Shown: positions 17,820-25,989 of the stretch, in pieces
Layout of the letters: the number at the start of each line of letters is the position of its first letter
Position numbering within the stretch: the first letter of the stretch is position 1
Origin: UBA12545 sp051024685
GTDB taxonomy: Bacteria > Bacillota > DSM-521 > Neomoorellales > Neomoorellaceae
Length of the DNA: 64,000 nucleotides
Assembly (NCBI GenBank): GCA_051024685.1
Contig: JAZHPA010000008.1
Coordinates: 19,855-83,854, forward strand
Direction: 5' to 3'
Program-made: the position numbers and the translations under genes
The notes under the pieces: model-generated
Told to the model about the DNA's origin: nothing
Databases searched by the model: none
What the model saw: only the letters and a program-made list of their open reading frames with translations

Positions 17820-17914
17820 GCCCGGGCTTTTTCTCCAATAAGTAAAACGGCCTCTTCCGCGACAGGCCAACAGGTGGTGGGCTCTGGCGGACCTGCTCCG
17901 GTAAGAAGCCCTGA

Positions 17915-18438
17915 AGGTATTTGGGACCCAATGGGGCCGGTAAGAGCAACCTGGTCAAAATGCTGGTGGGCCTGGTCCATCCTACCGGGGGCCAGGCCCG
18001 GGTGGCCGGCTATTCTCCCCTGAACCATCGGGGCCGGCGGGAGGTAGGCTTTCTGCCCGAAAACTTTCGTTTGTATGGCTGGCTGCGGGGCGAGGAACTA
18101 CTCATTTTCCATGCCCTCCTGGCCGGCGTGGAGGGCAGGGAAGCCCGCCCTATCCGTGGTGGGGGGCATGATAGAGCAAATTGGCGTCATGTTGGAAAGT
18201 CCCACTTCCATCAAAGTCCCACTTCCATCTATATAGGCGTGATCAGCAGCCTTCTTTTGCCGGCGGATGCCGTCTACCGCCGGCTGGTGCACACCCTGGT
18301 AGACCGAATTTGCAAAATATACTGGGAGCCTTTGGCAGCCTGCCGACACCCAGCAACTGGATGTTGCTCTATATCCTGGTGTATATCGCCGGACTCCTGG
18401 CAGCCGCAATCTACCTCTTTAACCAACGGGATATTTAA
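17915..18438 (+). pseudogene. ABC transporter remnant: ATPase N-terminus joined to permease C-terminus
   Basis: The 5' part encodes an ABC ATPase with Walker A GPNGAGKSNLVK and VGFLPENFRLYGWLRGEELL, but stops resembling one after about 80 residues, before the signature and Walker B motifs. The 3' part, in another frame from about 18310, encodes an ABC-2 permease C-terminus (LGAFGSLPTPSNWMLLYILV, then a last helix and NQRDI). Between them is a tandem duplication of about 17 bases (AAGTCCCACTTCCATC, 18198-18231). An ATPase-permease pair has been collapsed by deletion and frameshift. No function is expected. Confidence 0.8.
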
Positions 18439-18539
18439 ATGGGCAATACTTTCCCCCTCGCCCAAGCTGGTTAAAACATACTTGCGACAGGGTAAGGAAA
18501 TAATAAAAATAGAATGAACCAGAAGAGAGGGGGAAAGCC

Positions 18540-18749
18540 ATGCACGTAAAGGTAGCAGAACTGGTAGGACAATCGCCGGCCAACTGGAAGGATGCGGTTC
18601 AGGCGGCGGTGGCGGAAGCTGCCAAGGAGATACCGAACATTTCCGGCGTGGAAATATGTAATCTTACCGCCAACGTTAAGAACGGTAAACTTACGGAGTT
18701 TAAGGCCAACGTAAAAATCGTATATGCCGATCATGGAGCCGAGATTTAA
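18540..18749 (+). CDS. Dodecin family flavin-binding protein
   Basis: A 69-residue protein of the dodecin family, which forms hollow dodecamers storing flavins. The pattern KVAELVGQSPANWKDAVQAA, then ISGVEICNLTANVKNGK and a last strand FKANVKIVYA, matches the family's strand-helix-strand-strand fold. The ATG has an AGAGGGGG site and a strong terminator follows. The whole transcript appears to be monocistronic. Confidence 0.85.
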   Translation: MHVKVAELVGQSPANWKDAVQAAVAEAAKEIPNISGVEICNLTANVKNGKLTEFKANVKIVYADHGAEI

Positions 18750-18752
18750 GGT

Positions 18753-18783
18753 AAAGCCCCGGAACTTCCGGGGCTTTAGTCTT
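18753..18783 (+). terminator. Rho-independent terminator after dodecin gene
   Basis: A perfect 10-bp stem, AAAGCCCCGG (18753-18762) with CCGGGGCTTT (18768-18777) and a 5-base loop, is followed by AGTCTT. Confidence 0.85.
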
Positions 18784-18800
18784 GGGAGTTATCCTCATCT

Positions 18801-19121
18801 TTGAACCTGCGCCAAATTATCCAGGTGGGTCCATTCTCAATGGACCTACGGGAACGCCGTTTTTATGTGGGCAACAGATCAATTGAATTAGCCCCCAAGG
18901 AATTTGAACTTATGCGTTGTCTTTTGCTAAATGCAGGCAAGTTGGTTCGCCGGGAGGTTTTATTGCAACAGATATGGGGATATAATGAGGCTGTGGATAC
19001 AAGGACGTTGGATGTTCACGTTTACCATTTAAGACAAAAGATCGCACTTGATCCTTCCTTACCTGCCCGTATAGAAACTGTCCGCCAGGCAGGATATCGG
19101 TTGTTGGTGGGAATAGAATAA
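18801..19121 (+). CDS. Stand-alone PhoB/OmpR-type DNA-binding domain, no receiver
   Basis: A 106-residue winged-helix domain of the OmpR/PhoB class (IELAPKEFELMRCLLLNAGK, LLQQIWGY, TLDVHVYHLRQKI, VRQAGYRLL) with no receiver domain in front. TTG 18801 has a GGGAG about 11 bases upstream. It could be a truncated phoB/phoP relic or a constitutive regulator. The PstS fragment 100 bases downstream and the Pho-box-like repeats beyond it suggest this was once a phosphate-response locus. Confidence 0.7.
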   Translation: MNLRQIIQVGPFSMDLRERRFYVGNRSIELAPKEFELMRCLLLNAGKLVRREVLLQQIWGYNEAVDTRTLDVHVYHLRQKIALDPSLPARIETVRQAGYRLLVGIE

Positions 19122-19217
19122 TATCTTTAAAGGGGGCATAAGTAGAATTTAAATTATTTTAAGTTAATATTTACACGATCGTAATTAAGCATTAATAAAA
19201 AGATTTTAAAATTACTA

Positions 19218-19532
19218 TTGCGGGTGCCACCTGCTACAGCGGCTGCGGCAGGAGCAGCGGCCACTATGCCCGAGGATATGCGCGTATCCATTACTGATCC
19301 TCCAGGGGAAAACGCCTACTCCATAGCGGGCTACACGTATATACTGGTCTACAAGGACCAGAAGGATAAGGTCAAAGGAGAAGCCTTGGCCGAGTTTCTC
19401 TGGTGGGCCATACATGATGGTGAAAAATACGCCAAGGACCTTTTATATGCCCCCCTGCCCGAGAATGTAGTTAAGAAAGCAGAGGAGAAAATTAAACAAA
19501 TTAATTACCAGGGCACACCTTTTATTAAATAG
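19218..19532 (+). pseudogene. pstS: C-terminal fragment of phosphate-binding protein PstS
   Basis: About 104 codons encode the end of a PstS-like periplasmic or lipoprotein phosphate-binding protein: AAAAGAAATMPEDMRVSITD, AYSIAGYTYILVYKDQ, EFLWWAIHDGEKYAKDLLYA, LPENVVKKAEEKI. The signal peptide and first two thirds are missing and there is no clear Shine-Dalgarno site. The upstream bases (19130-19215) are A+T-rich and unrelated. It is a decay product of a pst operon. Confidence 0.8.
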
Positions 19533-19969
19533 CACCTGTAAAAGATACGGAAAAGTTTTTTAGAGGTGATCCGACGTCTTCTCGGGGATTGCTATAGGCC
19601 TTTAGGGGTGAGGTTTTAGAAACAGCGGGCCAGGAAAAGGAATATGCCAAACGGGTATTCAAATTCCTGAAAGGCGGAGGAGGCGAGCCCTACTCGCCAA
19701 CTCGAAAAAAGGACGGTCTGTCCAGCGCGAGGGAGAGATACCTGGAGATGCCGTAATTACCGGTACATTCACGAGGCCAAGGTAGTCCCCGAAGTACGCC
19801 CGGCATGAGACCATGCGCGTGCATTCTTTGAAGTGATGGCCGGAATGCGTTAGGGACTTAACTGTAGGAGGGAAAAGGGAAATCTGGAAAAATAACTGAC
19901 TAGGTCGGGGAAGTTGCTGTAAAAGCGATTTCCCCGGTTGCGTTTATAGGATCCAGAATTTAGCAGGTA
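19533..19969 (+). other. Gene-free stretch after PstS fragment
   Basis: No reading frame with a ribosome site and protein-like composition was found on either strand. Short phrases in shifting frames (for example around 19740-19860) look like decayed coding DNA, but I cannot name a family. Confidence 0.5.
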
Positions 19970-20045
19970 TTTACACAAACTTTACTCTTCTTTTAACCCG
20001 GGTTAACTTGCCTTTAACTGTGTGGTAATCGTTTTACAGTAGAAT
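19970..20045 (+). promoter_or_regulatory. Pho-box-like repeat row with downstream -10
   Basis: Five TT(T/A)AC-type hexamers start at 19970, 19981, 19993, 20003 and 20014, spaced 11, 12, 10 and 11 bases, all on one face of the helix. This is the layout of PhoP/PhoB boxes in Firmicutes (TTAACA-like repeats, 11-bp period). A TAGAAT -10 element is at 20040-20045. The central part TTAACCCGGGTTAA (19993-20006) is also a perfect palindrome, so a dimeric operator is the alternative. No phosphate gene follows. Confidence 0.5.
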
Positions 20046-20137
20046 AAACCCGTAACCGGGGAGGGAGAGCATGATGGATTGCAGGGGCGACAAATCTAGC
20101 AAGACCCGGGAGGGTTTGAGCAACACTTTATTCGGGG

Positions 20138-20179
20138 ATTAAAGAAGATTAAAGAAGATTAAAGAAGATTAAAGAAGAT
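20138..20179 (+). repeat. Tandem 10-bp repeat, about four copies
   Basis: ATTAAAGAAG is repeated exactly at 20138, 20148, 20158 and 20168. It directly precedes the ATG of a 35-codon ORF and contains no hairpin. A slippage-prone tract; function unknown. Confidence 0.9.
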
Positions 20180-20285
20180 GACCTTAAGATGTGCCCTAGC
20201 GCTAGCGGTGATGCTGGCCATGGCGTTAAGGAGGCTACGAGAAAAGAAAGGAGTAAACCTACGCAGTTTAGTAAAGGCAGCTTAA
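20178..20285 (+). CDS. Possible 35-residue hydrophobic peptide
   Basis: ATG 20178 opens a short frame with one hydrophobic stretch (CALALAVMLAMAL) and a basic C-terminal half (RRLREKKGVNLRSLVK). The only ribosome-site candidate is the AAAGAAG tandem repeat directly in front. It may be a small membrane peptide or chance. Confidence 0.3.
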   Translation: MTLRCALALAVMLAMALRRLREKKGVNLRSLVKAA

Positions 20286-20432
20286 AGCTAGGAGGATAAA
20301 GGGAGTAATATACCCTTTTGGGAGCTATTTTCCAGCTATTGTAAATTCCTCTTACTAGAAATAGCTTTACTACTTCGAGTTCTTTATAGTATATTTTGTT
20401 TAAAGTAAGATGCACATCGGAGGTAAGTTTCT

Positions 20433-20672
20433 ATGCATAAAGTTACCATTTCAGAAAAAGGTCAAATCTCCATTCCTGTTGCCTTACGAAGGCAGTATGG
20501 GTTGAAAAAAGGAGATAAACTAGTCCTTGAAGAGGTCGAAGGGGCCATCATTCTCCGTCCTTTGCCGCGACACCCTTTGTTGGCCCTTAGAGGTAGCTTA
20601 AAAGGGAGAGAAGGGGAAAAACTTACGGAGCTTCTCCTTAAGGAACGTGCCGCGGATAGGGAGAGGGAGTAG
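20433..20672 (+). CDS. vapB: AbrB/SpoVT-fold antitoxin (VapB type)
   Basis: A 79-residue protein. The first 48 residues form a swapped-hairpin AbrB domain (KVTISEKGQISIPVALRRQY, then GLKKGDKLVLEEVEGAIILRP). The C-terminal tail is charged and would wrap around the toxin. The ATG has GGAGG at about 8 bases. It is followed after two bases by a PIN-domain toxin gene, the standard antitoxin-toxin order; such antitoxins usually repress their own promoter. Confidence 0.88.
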   Translation: MHKVTISEKGQISIPVALRRQYGLKKGDKLVLEEVEGAIILRPLPRHPLLALRGSLKGREGEKLTELLLKERAADRERE

Positions 20673-20674
20673 AC

Positions 20675-21085
20675 TTGAGCCGCAAAAAATTTGTTTTAGA
20701 CAGCTACGCTATTCTCGCACTGGTAGAGGATGAGCCGGGTGCGCAGGTAGTGGCGGACATTCTTTCTGAAGAGGGTACCGAGTTGTACCTCAGCGTGGTC
20801 AATTTGGGGGAGGTTTACTACATTATTTCTCGGGAGCGGGGTGAGCGGGCGGCTGAGGAAGTTGTGCGTGGCGTTATGGACGAGGAGACGGTGGCTATAG
20901 TCGAAGTTTCCTGGCCGAGGGCCCGGGAGGCAGCCCGCATTAAGGCTAAGGGTAGGCTTTCGTACGCTGATGCTTTTGTCTTAGGGCTGGCTCTGGAGCT
21001 GAAGGCGCCTGTAGTTACTGGCGATCCCGAGATTCAGGATATAGCCGAGAGCCTGGGAACGGAAATAGTGTGGGTAGGCGAATAA
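20675..21085 (+). CDS. vapC: PIN-domain ribonuclease toxin (VapC type)
   Basis: A 136-residue PIN-domain protein, expected to cleave RNA when free of its antitoxin. The acidic metal ligands are visible: Asp9 in FVLDSYAILAL, a Glu in NLGEVYYII, Asp in SYADAFVLGLA and Asp in VVTGDPEIQ. TTG 20675 is the start, with the site GGGAGAGGG inside vapB. The pair looks intact within an otherwise decayed region. Confidence 0.88.
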   Translation: MSRKKFVLDSYAILALVEDEPGAQVVADILSEEGTELYLSVVNLGEVYYIISRERGERAAEEVVRGVMDEETVAIVEVSWPRAREAARIKAKGRLSYADAFVLGLALELKAPVVTGDPEIQDIAESLGTEIVWVGE

Positions 21086-21590
21086 CAGGGTACTTCTTCG
21101 TTTTCAAAGTCGAGGTTGAAGCGCATTTTTGCATGGTTGCCGCAGCAATGATGACGTCTTCGGACGGGGACTTTTAAATCGCTTGCATCTTGCCGATGAA
21201 TCTCGCCAGCTTAATTACCGGCTGGGTAAAAGATGAATGGCGGTGGAAGAAGTAAAAAGTATAGTACTAGCTGCTGAATTATCGGATTGCTGCCAGATAT
21301 GTACTGAGGGCGGGTTGTGGCTCATTGTTAGAAAGTGATAACAAAACTAAGAAAGATGGGAGCGCAGCCGGAACCGAAAAACGCTCTATAGGTTTACTGA
21401 GGGGAATAGTTGGTAGCTCATCCGCGCCAGCCGAAGGACGGCCCTCGGAGATCCGATGGTCGTGAAAGAGCCGATAGAAACGCTTTCAGTGTTCCAGCCA
21501 CTTTTTAAGGTTGGCCCTTCACGGGTATGCGCGTAATGCTGCAGACCGCCGTGGCGAGTATTTATACAAGACTGTACTACCCCTCCGAAC
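21086..21590 (+). other. Gene-free stretch between vapC and broken gene
   Basis: No supportable gene on either strand. Short open frames around 21390-21590 on both strands lack ribosome sites and recognisable domains. It is probably degraded DNA. Confidence 0.5.
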
Positions 21591-22210
21591 ATGGACCGCG
21601 TAAAAGTGGTGGGTTATGCGGTGGCCTCCCGCAGGGAGGATGGCCTGCGGGAAGTGCGGCTATCCGCGGGTGAGCGACCTGGAAAGCTTAAGCCTGGCTG
21701 AGGACGAGCCCCTTACCGAGGCGGAAGTTGAAATCCTTGAGCAACAACTCCAGCACCTGGCCGACAAAGAGTTCGAACATTATGCTACCATACCCCGGAT
21801 CGAACGCGAAAACGTGCGCGCTGCGCGAGTTCACGAGGCTCTAAATTTCCTTGTGATCCGAAGCCTCCTGGACCTCAGGGGGCGGTTTGCCGGGGAGGGT
21901 GCATCTTTTTTGGTCAGTCCAGCGGGAAGTTGCTTCGCTTTTTGAGGACAGAGACCACATTTATGTGGACGATTTACCGGCCGACCTTCTCAGACCCTTT
22001 GCCGGATTGCTGCTGTTCGACTGCAACGTACCTGCGGTTGGCGATAAAGCTGATATGCGCGTGCCGCGCATTTTAGGCAGGTCGGCGATAGAAGCTGCCT
22101 GCCGCTTGGCCGACAGCTTTAAAGTAAAAAAGAAGGAACTGTACTGGAAAACGATGGTAAATCGTTTTAAGCGGGAAGCGGAAGCCAGACTGGGCCAGGC
22201 GTACTACTAG
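21591..22210 (+). pseudogene. Unknown gene split by two frameshifts
   Basis: Three consecutive frames give a protein-like chain of about 205 residues: from ATG 21591 (MDRVKVVGYAVASRREDG...), shifting near 21670 to a frame with LTEAEVEILEQQLQHLADKE, and shifting near 21890 to a frame with VHLFWSVQREVASLFEDRD that ends at 22210. Each shift is +1. Charged helical composition is continuous across the breaks, which is why I join them. I do not recognise a family. Confidence 0.5.
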
Positions 22211-22356
22211 TATAGAGGGCCTGGACGTGTTAATGGACTTTGTAAATCGAACGACGGGACCTCCAGCAGTTATAGCCGGGTTATGCGACGTTTTTAAAGG
22301 TTAGGGGCCCCCGGTGGCTCAGAACGCGGCTGACTGGGCAGAAACAACGCGAACTC

Positions 22357-23607
22357 TTACGGTGTGGTGACTACTGCTTCATTGGAGTAGGCGGAAAAAC
22401 CGGCGGCGTTAAAGGCGCGCACCCTGTAGGCGTAGGTAGTTTCAGGGGATACGGTCTCATCGACGTAACTGTTTACCTGGGTGCCCAGCAGGACTGCAAT
22501 TTCCACATAGCGCCCGTTAACGCCTGTTTTGCGCTCTATTGTGAGACCGTCCTTACCGGTATCCGGGTCCGTCCAAGCCAGTGCCACCCTGGTGGGTGTA
22601 ACTGCTACGCCGGTTAAATCCGGGGGAGCCGGCGGGGGAGCGGTAGGTACGGCCGGGAAGACATCAATTCTGGTCATCATTCCTGCCGGAAACTGGCCCT
22701 GGCTCACCAGGTGGTGCAGTTCCCGGTCAAACAGGTAATATTGTCCGGGAGAAGTACCGATGAAAAGCAAATCATAGGTTTGGCCGGACCCTATAATAAG
22801 GGTGTGCCTCTGGTAAGTGGCATCCAGTGCCTGTGTCTTAAGCGGCCTGGCGTCGCCGGCCAGCACCCGGAATAGACCGCCGCTTAAGTGCAGGGAGTGG
22901 TTCAGGCACCCCGCATTAAGGCACCGGATCAGCACCCGTTGGCCCACGGCAGCGCTCAACCTGGACCCGTAAGGCTGGCTGGTAAAGGTATCCGGGGCAA
23001 TGGTAGCGGGAAAGGCCCGCCCGTTGATGAGCCAATAGTCAGGACTATACTTGGACATATCAATAGGCAATCCCGCCGCTAGGTGGCGGTTCATCCCGCT
23101 ATCTATCTCTCCCAGCACCAGGACCTGTTCCACGTCAAACTCCGTACCGGTACCCGCCCCGTACGCGGTTTTCCTGAAGGGATCTTCCGGATCATAATCA
23201 ACCGGGCGAATGATCATCGCCCCGTACAGGCCCACCGGCACTTGTTTCTCCGGCTGGCAGCCGCTCTCGTAAAGGTAGGTTCCCGGGCGGGAGGCGGTAA
23301 AGGTGTAAGTCGCCGTTCCCCCATTGGGCCCCGCCGGCGTGTCATAAGATATGAAGCGGCCGCTTTCGTCCTTGACCGGACGGGGGGTCCTGTCCTGACC
23401 GGGAAACATCAGGCAGACCGGCTCGTCTAAAGTGTTATACAGGACGATCTTAATGACCTCTCCCGCGGTGGCTTCGATCAGCGGGCCGGGGAGTTGGGGC
23501 GTGCCGGTTGCGGAATCGGTAAAGCCCCAAAAGGGGATCTCGATCGGTCCCTCCGGACCCACCATCGTCACCGTTCCTGCCTTGGCCCATAATTCTTTGA
23601 TAATCAT
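22357..23607 (-). CDS. Multicopper-oxidase-like cupredoxin protein with fibronectin type III tail, copper ligands lost
   Basis: A 416-residue paralogue of its two upstream neighbours. Two cupredoxin-like domains (about 1-320) are followed by a proline-rich linker and a fibronectin type III domain (about 328-416, ending YRVRAFNAAGFSAYSNEAV). Where a working family member has HWHG it has CLMFPG; where YHCH...H...M is expected it has YESGCQPEKQVPVGL; the third motif is NHSLHLSGG, with few histidines. It therefore probably binds little or no copper and may be structural. No signal peptide is present. It is last in the four-gene minus-strand operon, 33 bases after its neighbour. Confidence 0.75.
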   Translation of the reverse strand: MIIKELWAKAGTVTMVGPEGPIEIPFWGFTDSATGTPQLPGPLIEATAGEVIKIVLYNTLDEPVCLMFPGQDRTPRPVKDESGRFISYDTPAGPNGGTATYTFTASRPGTYLYESGCQPEKQVPVGLYGAMIIRPVDYDPEDPFRKTAYGAGTGTEFDVEQVLVLGEIDSGMNRHLAAGLPIDMSKYSPDYWLINGRAFPATIAPDTFTSQPYGSRLSAAVGQRVLIRCLNAGCLNHSLHLSGGLFRVLAGDARPLKTQALDATYQRHTLIIGSGQTYDLLFIGTSPGQYYLFDRELHHLVSQGQFPAGMMTRIDVFPAVPTAPPPAPPDLTGVAVTPTRVALAWTDPDTGKDGLTIERKTGVNGRYVEIAVLLGTQVNSYVDETVSPETTYAYRVRAFNAAGFSAYSNEAVVTTP

Positions 23608-23640
23608 AGTTTCTAACTCCCTATCTCAAAAGTTTGCCAA

Positions 23641-24840
23641 TTATTCCAGGACCCCTACATCCGGGCCCAGAGCACCTTCAGGATAAATAGCTATCATGGT
23701 CATAATGCCTCCGGGGAATTTTCCCCAGTTGGTCATCTGGGGCTCTTCATGGGAGTGGAGCATAAAGTAGTACTCGCCCACCCGGTTAAAGGAAGTAGTG
23801 CCGACGGGGATGTCCCCCTTTTTCCCCAGGTACGGGCTGCCGCTCCACATGGTCCAGCCGAAGTGGCCCACGGCCAGGTTGCGCAGGTTAGGCAGGGTAG
23901 TGGGGATAGGGTTTTCCGGGGTAAAGCCCAGCCCCACCCACGTAAAGATCTGGTCGTACGTCTGCCCGGGCCCTACGAGTACCGTGAACCTCTCGAAGGA
24001 AAGGTCTACCGGTCCATTTCTCAACAAGCGTCCGTCCACCGCCACCACCCGCGTATGATTACCGTGAGGGTGGAGGGGGTGATTATCTACCCCGGCCCCT
24101 GCGTACCGGAGCAGCACCCTTTCCCCCGGCTCGGCCATAATCAGGCACCCATAGGGCTGGGCAGGAAGGTAACCCGCCCGGTCCGGCAGCATGGTGTCCA
24201 GGGCGGCCCGGCCGTTGATGGTCCAGTACCTGGGCTTGCGATCCCGAGGGTTGTAGGGCCGGCCCCTTTCCACTGCGTAGTGGAGAGCGGGGTCGATCTC
24301 CCCGATTATCAGCAGGTATTCCCGGTCAAACTCTGTACCGGTACCGGCTCCGTAGGCAGTCTTGTTGGTTACCGGGTGGTAATCCGCCGGGCGGACCACC
24401 ATGGCGCCGTACAACCCCATGGGCACCTGCTTGGTGGGGTTAGTACCGCTCTCGTAAAGATAGGTCCCCGGGTGGTCGGCTACGAACTTGTAGGTTATCG
24501 TCTCTCCCGGCGGTACAGAATCCACCAGGGACACCAGCTTTCCCCCCTCGTACTGGGGCTGGGCTGGAGATTCCGAACCATCCGGGTGGACCACCATGAA
24601 CTTTTCCACGCCGGGGAAGCGGATGGAGACATTTTCCTCCAGGGTGTTGGTTAAGTTAATGACGACGGTTTCTCCCTGGCTAACCACCAGGTGAGGCCCG
24701 GGGAGTTGGGCGGAAGCGCCCTCTTTGGCGGTGAACCCCCAGATGTAGATGCTATTGCCATCCGGCATAGATATATGGCCTTCGGTGGCCCACAGATTAA
24801 TGGTGCGCGTCTGGTTAATGGCAGGCATGTTAGACGGCAT
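23641..24840 (-). CDS. Multicopper-oxidase-like protein keeping only the domain-2 ligands
   Basis: A 399-residue two-domain cupredoxin protein. The second domain holds NHPLHPHGNH (near 250-260), the HPxHxHG copper motif, and the end has FMLHSHEEPQMTNWG (near 360), a further His pair. In the first domain both expected copper motifs are replaced (SIRFPG for HWHG; YESGTNPTKQVPMGL for YHCH...H...M). No signal peptide is seen. It lies 24 bases after the preceding oxidase gene. Alone it lacks a full type 1 site; it might complete a site with its neighbour. Confidence 0.82.
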   Translation of the reverse strand: MPSNMPAINQTRTINLWATEGHISMPDGNSIYIWGFTAKEGASAQLPGPHLVVSQGETVVINLTNTLEENVSIRFPGVEKFMVVHPDGSESPAQPQYEGGKLVSLVDSVPPGETITYKFVADHPGTYLYESGTNPTKQVPMGLYGAMVVRPADYHPVTNKTAYGAGTGTEFDREYLLIIGEIDPALHYAVERGRPYNPRDRKPRYWTINGRAALDTMLPDRAGYLPAQPYGCLIMAEPGERVLLRYAGAGVDNHPLHPHGNHTRVVAVDGRLLRNGPVDLSFERFTVLVGPGQTYDQIFTWVGLGFTPENPIPTTLPNLRNLAVGHFGWTMWSGSPYLGKKGDIPVGTTSFNRVGEYYFMLHSHEEPQMTNWGKFPGGIMTMIAIYPEGALGPDVGVLE

Positions 24841-24863
24841 AATTTTCCTCTCCTCATACCCTT

Positions 24864-25904
24864 CTAGCGGTTGGGGGCCGTTTGGGGCGGCAGAGTGCCG
24901 GCGGGGAATATCTGCACTTCGGAGACCATGCCCCCGGGCGTTGCACCGGCATTGGTGTTTTTGTAGTAATTACGGTTAAACAGGGGATAGATACCCGGTG
25001 CCGGTGCCGTAAAGATGGCGTCTACCGTCTGCCCGGGCGCGAAGTAAAGAGCATTCTTCCAGTAGGAAAGGTCTTCCCCGTTAAGCCCTCGGAGCTGCCT
25101 CGCGTCCTGGCCCACCACCTTGAGGGGAATACCCAGAATCTGCAGGGAGTGCTCCTGATACCCCAGATTAATAAACCGGAGCAGGACCCTTTCGCCCTCA
25201 TTGGCCCTGATTAAAGCTGCATAAGGCTGGAAGGGAAACTCCTCACCGCCGTTTAAGTCGAGGGTGTCGGGATAGGAACGCCCGTTGAGCAGCCAGTAGG
25301 CAGGCCGGTACTCCGTCCAGTCGAATACCTGGACAGTGGCTATCATGTGGTGGGCGGTAGCGTCCAATTCTGCAAGGAAGATAAGGTATTCGCGGTCAAA
25401 CTCCGTTGACGGATCGTTGTAAGCGAACTTCCGTCCCTCGTAGTCCGGATCTTTCTCTAACCGCGGCCGCACTATGAGGGGGCCCACCATGCCCATCTGG
25501 ATGTGCTCGACCGGCTCCACGTGGCAGTGGTACATGTAGGTCCCAGGGTGCAGGGGACGGTAGTAGTAGGTAAAATCCCGTCCCACGGGAACCATAATCG
25601 ACACCTCCGGCACGCCGTCGTAGATCGGGATCTGGTTGGGAAACCCGTGCCAGTGGACGGTGTGGGGGTCATCCAGGTCGGGACGCTGGGGCATTCCCAG
25701 GTTGGTCAGGGTGAGGTACAGCTCGTCGTCTTCGTATAATTCAATCAGGGGTGCCGGTAGTTGGGCCTTCCCCCGGTAGGTGAAGATCTGTTCGGCGGGC
25801 ACCCCGGTAATATCCGCAAAACCAAAAATATAGTGGGTGGTACCGTCGGGCATTTTAATCCATCCGTCGGTGGCTCCTAAATGGAACTCTCTTCTTTGTC
25901 CCAT
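24864..25904 (-). CDS. Multicopper-oxidase-like protein with the domain-1 copper ligands
   Basis: A 346-residue cupredoxin protein. The first domain is complete, with HTVHWHG (81-87) and YHCHVEPVEHIQMGM (125-139), giving type 1 (Cys, His, Met) and type 2/3 candidate ligands. The second domain has lost the HPxHxHG motif (EHSLQILG instead). There is no signal peptide, as in spore-coat CotA. The ATG has a GGAG about 8 bases upstream. The gene follows the giant protein by 85 bases and begins a tight trio. Confidence 0.85.
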   Translation of the reverse strand: MGQRREFHLGATDGWIKMPDGTTHYIFGFADITGVPAEQIFTYRGKAQLPAPLIELYEDDELYLTLTNLGMPQRPDLDDPHTVHWHGFPNQIPIYDGVPEVSIMVPVGRDFTYYYRPLHPGTYMYHCHVEPVEHIQMGMVGPLIVRPRLEKDPDYEGRKFAYNDPSTEFDREYLIFLAELDATAHHMIATVQVFDWTEYRPAYWLLNGRSYPDTLDLNGGEEFPFQPYAALIRANEGERVLLRFINLGYQEHSLQILGIPLKVVGQDARQLRGLNGEDLSYWKNALYFAPGQTVDAIFTAPAPGIYPLFNRNYYKNTNAGATPGGMVSEVQIFPAGTLPPQTAPNR

Positions 25905-25989
25905 GGCGCTTACTCCTCGGAAATAATTTTTATTTTATTTATCACGGTGCGCTCCGCGCGGGGTGACTCAATTCAAGGAGATTGTGCCG

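Noticed and set aside
23749..24654. 301-codon plus-strand frame opposite the second oxidase gene
   Set aside because: Shadow of the minus-strand gene, which has clear cupredoxin motifs.
25921..25970. Terminator between the giant gene and the first oxidase gene
   Set aside because: The short GC stem has internal mismatches and no T run on the minus strand.
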